Origin: CAVTUU01 sp045804965
GTDB lineage: Bacteria; Chloroflexota; Chloroflexia; Thermomicrobiales; UBA6265
Assembly: GCA_045804965.1 (NCBI GenBank)
Contig: JBJMMD010000002.1
Coordinates: forward strand, 124,001 to 188,000
Length of the DNA: 64,000 bases
Direction of reading: 5' to 3'
Shown here: one piece after another, positions 16,177-24,302 of the stretch
Layout of the letters: each line of letters starts with the position of its first letter
Numbering within the stretch: the stretch's first letter is position 1
Translations under genes and position numbers: made by a program
Notes under the pieces: generated by a model
What the model saw: only the letters and a program-made list of their open reading frames with translations
The model's database searches: none
Told to the model about the DNA's origin: nothing

Positions 16177-17052
16177 ATGGCTACACTTCTTGAACCAACC
16201 GGGCTCTTAGCGGGCGAGATCGCGGAGATCGCACAGCGCATCGCCGAATCGGTTGTGCAGGTAAATCAGGGCGGCGGCAACGGCGCCGGCGTCATTTGGC
16301 GATCCGATGGGCAAATCGTCACCAACAGTCACGTCGCGTCTAGCGAGCAGGTCGAAGTCGTGCTTGCAGACGGCCGCAAGTTCACCGGAAAGGTGACGGC
16401 CCGCCACCCAAATCATGACCTCGCGATTGTACAAATCCCAGCCGAGGAGCTGCCCGCGGTTGAGGTTGGCGACTCATCAACCGTTCGCCCCGGTCAAATC
16501 GCGCTCGCGGTCGGACACCCGCTCGGCATGCGGAACGCGATCAGTGCCGGCATTATCGTCGCCGCGGGACAGGTGGTCACCGAAAATGGCCCCCGAACCG
16601 GCGACCTGCTCCAGGCCGATGTCACGTTGCTGCCCGGCAATTCCGGCGGTCCGCTCGTCGACGCGGCTGGAGGCGTAATTGGCATCAACACGATGGTCGC
16701 GGGCCAACTCTCGCTGGCCATTCCGAGCCAGGCGGTTGAAACGTTTGTCGCCGGAAAGGCCATCGGCGTCGGCCGCGCCTTCCTCGGGATCATTGGGGTT
16801 CCGGTACAACTCAAGCGGCCGGAGCAAGATGTCGGCTTCCTCTTGACTGAGGTCGAAGAAGGCGGCCCCGCCGACCGGGCTGGACTCTTCACAGGCGACA
16901 TCATCACCGCAATTGGCGACGCGACCGTCATTGACCAGGAATCGGTGCCGGCCACCGTGCTTCGCTTGGTTCCAGGCGACGCCGTCACCATGCACGTCCT
17001 TCGGGGCGGGGAACCTCGTAGCTTCGTCGTCGTTCCGACCGAGCGCGCGTGA
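16177..17052 (+). CDS. HtrA-like trypsin-fold protease with PDZ, no signal peptide (second)
   Basis: A 291-residue HtrA-type protease with an intact triad: H52 (VTNSHVA), D81 (NHDLAIVQI) and S156 (LPGNSGGPL). The PDZ domain holds GGPADRAGLFTGDIITAIGD. The N-terminus (MATLLEPTGLLAGEIAEIAQRI) has no signal peptide or membrane helix. It is clearly related to, but diverged from, the preceding gene. The stop overlaps the GTG of the LuxR-type gene by 4 bp (GTGA), so protease and regulator are translationally coupled. Confidence 0.87.
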   Translation: MATLLEPTGLLAGEIAEIAQRIAESVVQVNQGGGNGAGVIWRSDGQIVTNSHVASSEQVEVVLADGRKFTGKVTARHPNHDLAIVQIPAEELPAVEVGDSSTVRPGQIALAVGHPLGMRNAISAGIIVAAGQVVTENGPRTGDLLQADVTLLPGNSGGPLVDAAGGVIGINTMVAGQLSLAIPSQAVETFVAGKAIGVGRAFLGIIGVPVQLKRPEQDVGFLLTEVEEGGPADRAGLFTGDIITAIGDATVIDQESVPATVLRLVPGDAVTMHVLRGGEPRSFVVVPTERA

Positions 17053-17705
17053 GCGATTTCGACGCCACGCCGCGCCTTCAGACGACCAGGGTCTACCAGA
17101 CCCTGGTCGTCGCCGCCTATCCCTCGGTGCGGGCAGGCTTGAGCGCGCTTCTCGGGCGCGATCCAGAGATTCGTGTGGTCGAAACAGCGCCAGGCGTGGC
17201 CGCGGGATTCGAGGCCGCTCTCGACGCGATCGTGATTGATGCCTCGAGCAGTTCCGATGCCGCCGATGAGTTTCAGGAGATCTATCCGGCGACACCGCTC
17301 GTCTTGATCGGAGCCGATGCGGCCGGGGAAGGTTTTTCGACTGGCGCAAGCGCGATCGCCTACCTATCCGCCGACGTCGATGCCGCAGCCTTGGCAGCGG
17401 CTGTCAAAGCCGTCGTTCAAGGGCTCACTGTGCTCGATCCCGAGCTGATGGCGGCGGCTGGAATGCACGTCCATACCCACGCCCTACCCGCCGCCGCCAT
17501 CGCTGGAGAAGCGCTCACAGCGCGCGAGCGCGAGGTTTTGGAACTCGTTGCCGCCGGGTTGCCGAACAAGGCGATTGCCCGCGAACTCGGGATCAGCGAG
17601 CACACCGCGAAATTCCACGTCGGCTCACTGCTCGCCAAACTCGGCGTTGCCAGCCGCACCGAAGCGGTCACGGTGGCCACCAGACGAGGCATCCTCACGA
17701 TCTAA
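17049..17705 (+). CDS. LuxR-type regulator with degenerate receiver domain
   Basis: A 218-residue protein with a receiver-like fold (residues ~15-125) and a clear LuxR helix-turn-helix (LTAREREVLELVAAGLPNKAIA then ISEHTAKFHVGSLLAKLGV). The receiver has lost the acidic pair (TLVVAAYPSV where DD is expected, A22/A23) and the conserved lysine (AYLSADV, S107), although D64 remains at the phospho-acceptor position. Phosphorylation through the normal Mg2+ site is therefore unlikely. It is the third gene of the HtrA-HtrA operon and may control that operon or respond to it by protein contact. Confidence 0.82.
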   Translation: MSDFDATPRLQTTRVYQTLVVAAYPSVRAGLSALLGRDPEIRVVETAPGVAAGFEAALDAIVIDASSSSDAADEFQEIYPATPLVLIGADAAGEGFSTGASAIAYLSADVDAAALAAAVKAVVQGLTVLDPELMAAAGMHVHTHALPAAAIAGEALTAREREVLELVAAGLPNKAIARELGISEHTAKFHVGSLLAKLGVASRTEAVTVATRRGILTI

Positions 17706-17730
17706 CTCCACTATCCTGTTGACCGCCTCC

Positions 17731-17880
17731 CCGCCACGCTGAGCCTCTCCCCGCCATACTGAGCCTCTCACCGGCATGCTGAGCACCCCACCCCGTCATT
17801 CTGAGCGCAGCGAAGAATCTCTATGCGTGCAACCGGGATCTTGATCTGGATGAGATGCTTCGCAAGCTCAGCATGACAGG
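17731..17880. repeat. Tandem 20-bp units and an imperfect palindromic repeat
   Basis: In the 325-bp gap 17706-18030, three 20-bp units sharing CCgCCAtnCTGAGCcTCt follow one another (17731-17790). Next comes CGTCATTCTGAGCGCAGCGA continuing as AGAATCTCT (17794-17822), and about 30 bp later its imperfect inverse, GAGATGCTTCGCAAGCTCAG (17852-17871), ending CATGAC. A near copy of the 29-bp element occurs at 23631-23660. This looks like a dispersed palindromic element family. No gene was seen in the rest of the gap. Confidence 0.6.
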
Positions 17881-18030
17881 CGGCTGGCGATCAGGTTGAC
17901 GCGCGGGTGGCGGGCGGGATGGCGAGCGAATGAGGCGCTCAGTATGAAGTAGAGGGTGGCGCTAAGGGTGACGCGGCAAGCATGCATCGGCTTGAGCGGA
18001 CAAACGATGCAGACCAGCGAGGACGGACGC

Positions 18031-18366
18031 TTACGGTGCCGGAATCACCAGCACCTGGCCGGCGTAGATACTGTTCGGGTCGGTAATGTTGTTCGCTTGC
18101 TGCAGTTCTTGCTCCGTGATTCCAAACCGCGTAGCGATTGCGGAAAGACTGTCGCCCTCACGCACGGTATACGTCTGTTGCCCGCTGCTCGGCGTAGGGG
18201 TCTGGGGAACAGGCGTGCCGGGAGTCGGCGTGACGATCATCATCACATCGTTTGGCGTGGGGGACGGTTTCGCTTTGCCACCACCTCCGCAGGAGCTGAG
18301 GACAAGCAAGAGCGCCGCCGCAAACGCGACGGCGCCGGATAGCTCTCGCCATCGGTGTCGAATCAT
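18031..18366 (-). CDS. LysM-domain lipoprotein
   Basis: A 111-residue secreted protein. It has an N-terminal signal with a hydrophobic core and lipobox LSSC (Cys about residue 26), then a Pro/Thr-rich linker. One LysM domain follows (YTVREGDSLSAIATRFGITEQELQQANNI..PNSIYAGQVLVIP), which binds peptidoglycan-type glycans. It would be a membrane-anchored wall-binding protein. It ends the local minus-strand pair with the nitrilase-like gene, 12 bp downstream of that gene's stop. Confidence 0.9.
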   Translation of the reverse strand: MIRHRWRELSGAVAFAAALLLVLSSCGGGGKAKPSPTPNDVMMIVTPTPGTPVPQTPTPSSGQQTYTVREGDSLSAIATRFGITEQELQQANNITDPNSIYAGQVLVIPAP

Positions 18367-18378
18367 TGCCTGATCAAA

Positions 18379-19239
18379 TTAGCGGACCATCGCGTGCTGT
18401 TCCGGCCACACGTAGCGATCGGGCATCCTGTTCGCCAACGACGGCACCTGTCGTCGAATTCTCGCCAACTGCTCAAGGTCGAACTCGGCGCTGATCACGG
18501 TCTCGTGGTCGGGCGCGGTTGCGAGCACCGTGCCCCACGGATCGACGATCAGGGAACGGCCGTAGCACCACTTCCCGCTCGAATCAGACCCCACTTGGGC
18601 CGGCGCCATCATAAAGACGCCATTTTCGATCGCGCGGGCCCGGATCAGGATTTCCCAGTGATCCTTACCGGTCGTCATCGTAAACGCGGCCGGCAGCACG
18701 ATCACGTCCGCGCCACGCAACGCCAAGATCCGGAACAGCTCGGGGAAGCGCAGGTCATAACAGATCGCGAGTCCGACCCTCACGCCGTCAACATCGACCG
18801 TGACGATTTCGTCGCCGGGCGAGACCGTTGCCGACTCTTGATAGGACGCGACGCCGTCGAGCACCACATCGAACATATGGATCTTGCTGTATTTGGCAAC
18901 GATGTCACCATCGGGATTGATCACGACCGACGTGTTGAACAGGCGCGGATCACCTTCGCGCACCTCGTAATAGCTGCCGGCATGCACGTACATTCGATGA
19001 CGGCGAGCGCGGTCAGCCAGCTTTTCCGTCAGCGATCCGGGGATCGGCTCCGCACTATCTCGATTCCCCTCTTCTGGACCGAGATATGCCCACACCTCCG
19101 GCAACGCAACGATGCGCGCCCCTGCCTCGGCTGCGCGGTCAATCAGGCGCAGCCCGGTTTCGATATTCGCGGCTTTATCTTCGCGCGAGTTCATCTGCAC
19201 GGCAGCGACGCGGAGCTTTGACCCGTTTGTTGAAACCAT
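18379..19239 (-). CDS. Carbon-nitrogen hydrolase (nitrilase superfamily)
   Basis: A 286-residue amidase-type protein with the Glu-Lys-Cys triad: E48 (VALPEVW), K119 (YSKIHMFD) and C160 (GLAICYDLRFPEL). The pattern is that of the Nit1/Nit2 branch (deaminated-glutathione amidase, omega-amidase), including FAMTTGKDHWE-like TMTTGKDHWEILIRARAIEN. It likely removes ammonia from a small omega-amide in a metabolite-repair role. The ATG has AAGGAG 6 nt upstream. It is divergent from the class II aldolase gene. Confidence 0.9.
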   Translation of the reverse strand: MVSTNGSKLRVAAVQMNSREDKAANIETGLRLIDRAAEAGARIVALPEVWAYLGPEEGNRDSAEPIPGSLTEKLADRARRHRMYVHAGSYYEVREGDPRLFNTSVVINPDGDIVAKYSKIHMFDVVLDGVASYQESATVSPGDEIVTVDVDGVRVGLAICYDLRFPELFRILALRGADVIVLPAAFTMTTGKDHWEILIRARAIENGVFMMAPAQVGSDSSGKWCYGRSLIVDPWGTVLATAPDHETVISAEFDLEQLARIRRQVPSLANRMPDRYVWPEQHAMVR

Positions 19240-19384
19240 AGCCGCTCCTTGGTGTTACTGATGAGTATTTGAAATCGATCGAACATCGCGCCGGCGCGTC
19301 TCTCGGCAACGTTTTTGCGACGGCATCGCCAGATGATAGCATCGCGCCTGCGGTCAGGTCGTTCATTCTAGGTTATGCTTAATT

Positions 19385-19394
19385 AACGTACGTT
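19385..19394. promoter_or_regulatory. Palindrome in the divergent promoter region
   Basis: AACGTACGTT is a perfect 10-bp palindrome inside an AT-rich part of the ~290-bp gap between the nitrilase-like gene (leftward) and the aldolase-family gene (rightward). Such a site midway between divergent genes could be an operator. There is no second copy nearby to support it. Confidence 0.25.
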
Positions 19395-19533
19395 TTAGTC
19401 GCACGGCATCCTTCCTGCCGCTCCGCGGTCTTGATGCATACCCAGGCCAGGCGTTCAGATGACGCACAACGGCGCCTGCACAACGATGATCCGCATGGCG
19501 GATGGTTGGCGACAGGTTTAGGAGGTTCGATAG

Positions 19534-20640
19534 GTGGAGAGTACGCTCGTTGCCCGCTCGTCCGGCGGAACCGAGGAAACGCTCACAAGCTGGTTCACTG
19601 AACGGCTGCGAGAAGCGATCATTAAGAACGGCTACCGGCTTGTCGACGACGAAACCGTAACGGATGACGGCGGCATCGTCCTTCACCCGATCGAGCCGAG
19701 CGGTCCGCGCAGTTTCCGGCGAAAGAATCGCGCCGTGTTCGTGATCGGTATCGGTGAGGCCGAGGAGCCGCCGGCCGAACCGCTAAAGACCGGCTATCCG
19801 TTTTTGCTTCGGACCCTTGCCAATCTCTTCATCCTTGTCGTCAAGAACGGGCGGCATGGCGGGCCTGAGGCGTTTTTCTTCACCCTTGAGCAGGGGTTCT
19901 ATGCGATTCCACACGAGGGCGATGATAACGCGTTCTTCAACCGTGTCGTCGACCGACTGGCGCCGCTGGCAACCTCGAATCTCATCATTGAAAACGAGTT
20001 CGTGCCCGATTTGCCGGAAGAGCTTTGGAACGGCGATGAGGTGACGCAATCGATCACGCGCGCCGGTCGCCGGCTCGACGAGCTCGATTTACTTCCTTCC
20101 CCATTTCCCCTAGAAGAATTCCTCTCCCCTCGGGACTTCCGGCATGTCAAACAGCTCTTCAATATCGGCGGACTCAGCTACGGCAACCTCAGCGCCCGCA
20201 AAGACGAAACCCGTTTTTGGATGAGCGCCAGTGGCGTCGACAAAAGCCGGCTCGAAAAGATTGGCACCGAAATCCTCCTCGTTACCGATTACATCCCACA
20301 AAAACAGGCGATGCGCCTGAGCGTGCCGCCCAAGATCACCCCGCGCCGCGTCTCGGTGGACGCGATCGAGCACTTCATGATCTACCGCGAACATCCAGAA
20401 GTTGGCGCGATCCTTCACGTCCACGCGTGGATGAAGGGCATCCCCTCGACTCATATCAACTTCCCATGTGGAACCTACGAGTTGGCCTCCGCAGTCGCGG
20501 AACTCGTCCGCGACGAAGAGGACCCCGACCACGCGGTGATCGGGCTCAAGAACCACGGACTGACCATCACCGGCGAGAGTCTTGACGAAATCTTCGACCG
20601 GGTCGAAAGCAAAATCCTGCGCCAGGTTCCGATGAGCTAA
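19534..20640 (+). CDS. Class II aldolase/adducin-family protein with N-terminal extension
   Basis: A 368-residue protein starting at GTG with TTAGGAGG upstream. The C-terminal half (from about residue 195, EFLSPRDFRHVKQLFNIGGLSYGNLSAR) is a class II aldolase domain with zinc histidines in AILHVHAW and GLKNHGLTITG. The first ~190 residues form a separate domain of unknown role (RNRAVFVIGIGEAEEPP...) that is not part of fuculose-phosphate aldolases, which are only ~215 residues long. The reaction is unknown. It ends 170 bp before the alcohol dehydrogenase gene on the same strand. Confidence 0.75.
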   Translation: MESTLVARSSGGTEETLTSWFTERLREAIIKNGYRLVDDETVTDDGGIVLHPIEPSGPRSFRRKNRAVFVIGIGEAEEPPAEPLKTGYPFLLRTLANLFILVVKNGRHGGPEAFFFTLEQGFYAIPHEGDDNAFFNRVVDRLAPLATSNLIIENEFVPDLPEELWNGDEVTQSITRAGRRLDELDLLPSPFPLEEFLSPRDFRHVKQLFNIGGLSYGNLSARKDETRFWMSASGVDKSRLEKIGTEILLVTDYIPQKQAMRLSVPPKITPRRVSVDAIEHFMIYREHPEVGAILHVHAWMKGIPSTHINFPCGTYELASAVAELVRDEEDPDHAVIGLKNHGLTITGESLDEIFDRVESKILRQVPMS

Positions 20641-20668
20641 GAGTGCCTTCACCCGGCCCTCCAGGCCA

Positions 20669-20692
20669 CCCTCTCCCGCGCACGGGAGAGGG
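20669..20692. terminator. Hairpin between aldolase-family and dehydrogenase genes
   Basis: CCCTCTCCCG (20669-20678) pairs with CGGGAGAGGG (20683-20692) over a 4-nt loop. There is no T run. The CTCTCCC/GGGAGAG core recurs twice at 28006-28083, so this may be a repeat element that also acts as a terminator. Confidence 0.45.
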
Positions 20693-20810
20693 CACGGGAA
20701 ACGCTCGTCGCGTTTCGGCTAGCTGTTCAGTTCAGGACGAGGCTGGACCATGGCGCCGGGTGAAGGCTGTTCCACTGGTTTGAGGACCGTTGCGCTCGCA
20801 CGGAGGAAGC

Positions 20811-22034
20811 ATGAAAGCGATTCGCTACAAGTTCTCGATCCCGAACTTCCTGGCCGTGCGCACGGCGGATAAGTTGCCGATGCGGATGCTCGAGTCTGGC
20901 CGCATCCCTGGGCTCTCCGCGATCGACACCGCACCGACTCCGCTTCCCGGGCCCGAGTGGTTGCGCGTTAGCCCGCGTCTGTGTGGGATTTGTGGCAGCG
21001 ACATTTCGATGCTCACGAACCGCGGCAGCTCGTCGATGACGCCGTTCATCTCATTCCCAGTCATTCCCGGGCACGAAGTTGTCGCCGATGTCGAGGAGGT
21101 TGGTTCTGCCGTCTCCAGTGTCAACAAGGGCGATCGCGTTGTAATCAATCCGCTGATATCGTGCGAGATGCGTGGCCTCGAACCATGCCCCTCCTGCCAG
21201 CGGAACGAGCCGGGTCTTTGCCTCAATTCGGCCGAGGGCTCGCTCTCGCCGGGGATGTTGATCGGCTTCTGCCGCGATCTACCGGGCGGCTGGTCGCAAG
21301 GCATGGTCGTCCATCGCAGTCAGGTTTTCAGGGTGCCGGAATCGCTTTCCGACGAGGCGGCGGTACTCATCGAACCGCTCAGCGTTGCCCTTCACGCAGT
21401 GCTCAAATCGCCACCGCCAGCGGAGAGCAAAGTGCTGATTATCGGCAGCGGCTCGATCGGTCTCCTCGTGCTGGCCGCGCTGCGCGTGCTCGGCCATACG
21501 TGCGACGTTACGGTCCTCGCCCGTCATCCTGTGCAAGAGCGGATGGCGACGGCATTCGGAGCGACGCAGGTCCTGCGCGGAACGTCGGCAGGCGATGCGG
21601 CCGTCGCGATCGCCGGGGCGAAGAAGTACAAACCGATCAAAGGCAAGCCGGTCTACACGGGCGGTTTCGACTGGATCTACGATTGTGTCGGCTCCGCGCG
21701 CAGCGTCGACGAGAGTTTGCATGTGGCGGGGCCGCATGGTCGCGTCGTTATGGTCGGTTGCGCGGGCGAGCTCTCGCACATCGATTGCAGCTTTGTCTGG
21801 TCGCGCGAAATCCAAGTGACTGGCAGCTACGTCTACGGCAAAGAGCAATCCGTCGATGGCGCACCGCACACCTTCGATCTCGCGATTCGCATGCTTTCCG
21901 AGCACCTCGACCATCCGCTGCCGTCGATGATCACGCATCGATTTCCGCTCAGCCAGCTTCGCGACGCCATGGCGGCGAGCCTCAGCCATGGCTCACATTC
22001 GGCAATCAAGATCGTCTTCGACTGCCGAGCCTGA
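20811..22034 (+). CDS. Zinc-dependent alcohol dehydrogenase (MDR family)
   Basis: A 407-residue medium-chain dehydrogenase. LCGICGSDI holds the catalytic-zinc cysteine, PVIPGHEVVADVEEVG the GHE motif, and CEMRGLEPCPSCQRNEPGLC the cysteines of the structural zinc. The nucleotide-binding fold shows KVLIIGSGSIGLLVLAALRVLG. The ATG at 20811 has CGGAGG upstream. It oxidises or reduces a small alcohol or polyol with NAD(P); there is an extra ~20 residues at the start before the GroES-like fold. The aldolase-family gene upstream could belong to the same sugar or polyol pathway. Confidence 0.88.
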   Translation: MKAIRYKFSIPNFLAVRTADKLPMRMLESGRIPGLSAIDTAPTPLPGPEWLRVSPRLCGICGSDISMLTNRGSSSMTPFISFPVIPGHEVVADVEEVGSAVSSVNKGDRVVINPLISCEMRGLEPCPSCQRNEPGLCLNSAEGSLSPGMLIGFCRDLPGGWSQGMVVHRSQVFRVPESLSDEAAVLIEPLSVALHAVLKSPPPAESKVLIIGSGSIGLLVLAALRVLGHTCDVTVLARHPVQERMATAFGATQVLRGTSAGDAAVAIAGAKKYKPIKGKPVYTGGFDWIYDCVGSARSVDESLHVAGPHGRVVMVGCAGELSHIDCSFVWSREIQVTGSYVYGKEQSVDGAPHTFDLAIRMLSEHLDHPLPSMITHRFPLSQLRDAMAASLSHGSHSAIKIVFDCRA

Positions 22035-22603
22035 CGGACGCTTCCCGACCGCTGGAACATGTGGGCACGTTCCTCGCTCCTTTGAGCGCGATTCCACCAA
22101 CACTGCCCACGTGCTCGGATTGATTGCCGTGCATCCCCCTTCCGCCCGGTCCCTTGCGCTTTGATTCAGCCGCGGCAAGCTGCGGCTTCCGGTGAGGTGT
22201 CTACCTCAGCGTCCTCACTTGGACTCCGCGAATCTCAGGAAGCTCAAGCCTCGCGCGGGGTCATGACCTGGCGACCGAATGAATCTGCTTAACTTTACCC
22301 AAACTGCTAGTACCAATGGACTTGCCAACGCAAGGACCATGGTATACGATGTGTCCAGGACCTCTGTACTGGGTGGGCATACCGTCGTACGTGATCCACC
22401 ACGCCGGTTGCGGCCGAGATTCGAGCGCGATTGAGCGTCGAATCAGCTGGACGACACCGGTCCGGCAAGTGCACTAAATCAGCAATCGCCATGTGAGGTG
22501 TCGACGGCGATCAGTACCACGTATAGAACACTTGGCACGTGTTCTGCATAGATGCAAGTGTCCGTGACGTTGGACCGAAGTACTATCGGAAAGGGCGAAA
22601 AAG
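22035..22603. other. 569-bp intergenic region, no gene seen
   Basis: No frame with credible protein character was found. A short hairpin, AGCCGC (22168-22173) with GCGGCT (22182-22187), could end the dehydrogenase transcript. The last 250 bp before the surface-protein ATG are less GC-rich and probably contain its promoter; no convincing -35/-10 pair could be fixed by eye. Confidence 0.4.
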
Positions 22604-23359
22604 ATGAACTTGGCAGTTAGGTCTCGGCAATCCGTCATCGCAATGCTGTCGCTCGCGGCAGTCTTGGCTCTGGTCGCCTCGGTGCTCGTGGCGCCACTGC
22701 GGGCGTCCGCCGCCACCACGGAAGTCCATGTCCAAAATGCCGGCAATCAGCAAAATTGCGGTGATGAGCTGCTATTCGTCCTCAACGGTCTGACCGGGGA
22801 TTTCCAGGCGCCGAGCACGATCACCGTGACCTACGAGAACAGCATTACGCAGGTGCTTCCGCTAACTCAAGACAATAACAACACCGTCCATTACTCGACG
22901 ACAACGCCTGCGGGGACCACGATCGTCGATGCGGTGGCGGTCGTCACAGGAACTGGTTCGTTTAGTGGCAACTTGGTGATCTCCCACATTCTGTGCGTGA
23001 ACACGCCGACGAACACACCGGTACCGCCGACCGCGACTGCGCCGGTGGGAGGGGTGACCGAAACGCCGGTGGCGACGACCACCGAAGTGGTAAGCGAAAC
23101 CGCGACGGTCCCAGTCGAAGTCGAAACCGTAGTCCCGGGCGCCGACACGCCAACGACCGCGCCGGTCGACGAGTCAACCACTGTGCCGGCCGAAGGGTCG
23201 GCCACTGTGCCGGTCGGAGGCGTCGCGGCACTGCCGAGCACCGGCGCCGCGCCTGACCAATCGGGCAACTCCGGCATGCTCGCGGCGGTGCTACTTGCCG
23301 TTGGCCTCGCTGGAGCCGGAATCGCCCTTCGCCGCCGAGCGCTCAGGGCACGCGGATAA
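22604..23359 (+). CDS. Secreted surface protein with LPxTG-like anchor (paralog 1)
   Basis: A 251-residue exported protein: signal peptide (MLSLAAVLALVASVLVAPLRASA), a folded module (ATTEVHVQNAGNQQNCGDELLFVLNGL... up to ILCVNTPTNTP, about residues 37-135) with two cysteines, then a Thr/Val/Pro-rich stalk with PVGGVTETP, and finally LPSTG followed by a hydrophobic helix and RRRALRARG. The end is a sortase sorting signal in layout. The signal and folded module are nearly identical to those of the gene at 24303. Function is unknown; it probably displays the module on the cell surface. No sortase is in the window. Confidence 0.82.
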   Translation: MNLAVRSRQSVIAMLSLAAVLALVASVLVAPLRASAATTEVHVQNAGNQQNCGDELLFVLNGLTGDFQAPSTITVTYENSITQVLPLTQDNNNTVHYSTTTPAGTTIVDAVAVVTGTGSFSGNLVISHILCVNTPTNTPVPPTATAPVGGVTETPVATTTEVVSETATVPVEVETVVPGADTPTTAPVDESTTVPAEGSATVPVGGVAALPSTGAAPDQSGNSGMLAAVLLAVGLAGAGIALRRRALRARG

Positions 23360-23397
23360 CCTCTCCGAGACGGAAACACAACCGAGATTGACCGGAC

Positions 23398-23426
23398 CGA
23401 GGGCTGGCGTTGATCGCCAGCCCTCG
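23398..23426 (+). terminator. Terminator-like hairpin after surface protein 1
   Basis: CGAGGGCTGGCG (23398-23409) and CGCCAGCCCTCG (23415-23426) form a perfect 12-bp stem around TTGAT. It lies about 40 bp after the stop. A TTTCT stretch follows a few bases later. A similar stable hairpin follows the paralog at 25343. Confidence 0.65.
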
Positions 23427-24302
23427 GCCGTACGCTTTCTCCTAGACAGTCTCGCGATCGTTCCTGGCACGCCGCACACCGACGTCATGCCGACCGTCGC
23501 CATGCTCCGGCCGCCCGCCTACCTTCTCCGTCCCGCGCTTTCTTCTCATCCTCCGCACTTCCCCGTCAATCTCAACGCCATCCCCTCGTCATCCTTTGCG
23601 CCACCTCCGTTCTCCCGCGCCACCCCCTTTCGTCATTCTGAGCGAACGCGAAGAATCTCTTCCTGCCAACCACCGTCGTCAGCACTGCCACTTGCCTCGA
23701 CATCGCGCGGCATGCCGGAGGCGGAATCTAATGTCAACTTCCAAGCAGACAGAAACACGGTTAGACCGCATTGCCAACTTGCCCGAAACCTCTTCGAAGA
23801 TCGCCCGCGCAAGGACAATTCGACGCTCGGCGATGTCCTGACCAAATGGCAACATCTGTCGAGCCTGCTCGCTCGGCAAACCGAAAGTGCACATTATTTT
23901 CGCCACGTGTGAACTCGACTTTGCTCTATACCGACGTGTACGGACGTCCCGCAATAAAGTAGGACCCCCCAAACGGCCGCTTTACAGGTACTTGGGGCTT
24001 GCCCGGAAGTACTAACGACAGTACAATCTTCCCAACGCTCACCGTGCCAGGCGGGAAGAAAACGCTTCCGCTGCCTGTGGCGACAAGAGCTACGGCGAAC
24101 ACCGTTGGAAGACGGGACACCGTAAGTGAGCGCCGAGACTGTTACTCGTTAGTTGACTGTTTGATCGAGTGACCGGACTAAGGTGTGTTGTACCGAGTGT
24201 ATGACACGAAACATGCCTAGCAGTCATTCGGCACTTTAGGACAGTGGTCCAGTCGGCGCTCAGGCGCATACACGACCTCGTTAGGCAGAAAGGCCGGTAG
24301 CT
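23427..24302. other. ~880-bp gap with repeat copy and no clear gene
   Basis: Frames are open for stretches, but their residues look like non-coding translation. A possible leader-like frame on the minus strand (24120 down to 23926, beginning MSRLPTVFAVALVATGSGSV) has a signal-peptide look but no ribosome site or known domain. The segment 23929-24180 is more AT-rich than its surroundings. The end presumably carries the promoter of the second surface protein. Confidence 0.35.
23631..23660. repeat. Second copy of the CATTCTGAGC repeat
   Basis: CGTCATTCTGAGCGAACGCG continuing AAGAATCTCT (30 bp) differs from the 17794-17822 copy by a few bases. Here only one arm is present, without the inverse arm seen at 17852-17871. 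Similar CATTCTGAGC...GAAGAATCTC elements recur in many bacterial intergenic regions. Confidence 0.6.

Noticed and set aside
23295..23912. 205-residue plus-strand frame after surface protein 1
   Set aside because: It starts inside the surface-protein gene, crosses the terminator hairpin and the repeat copy, and its residues resemble translated non-coding DNA.
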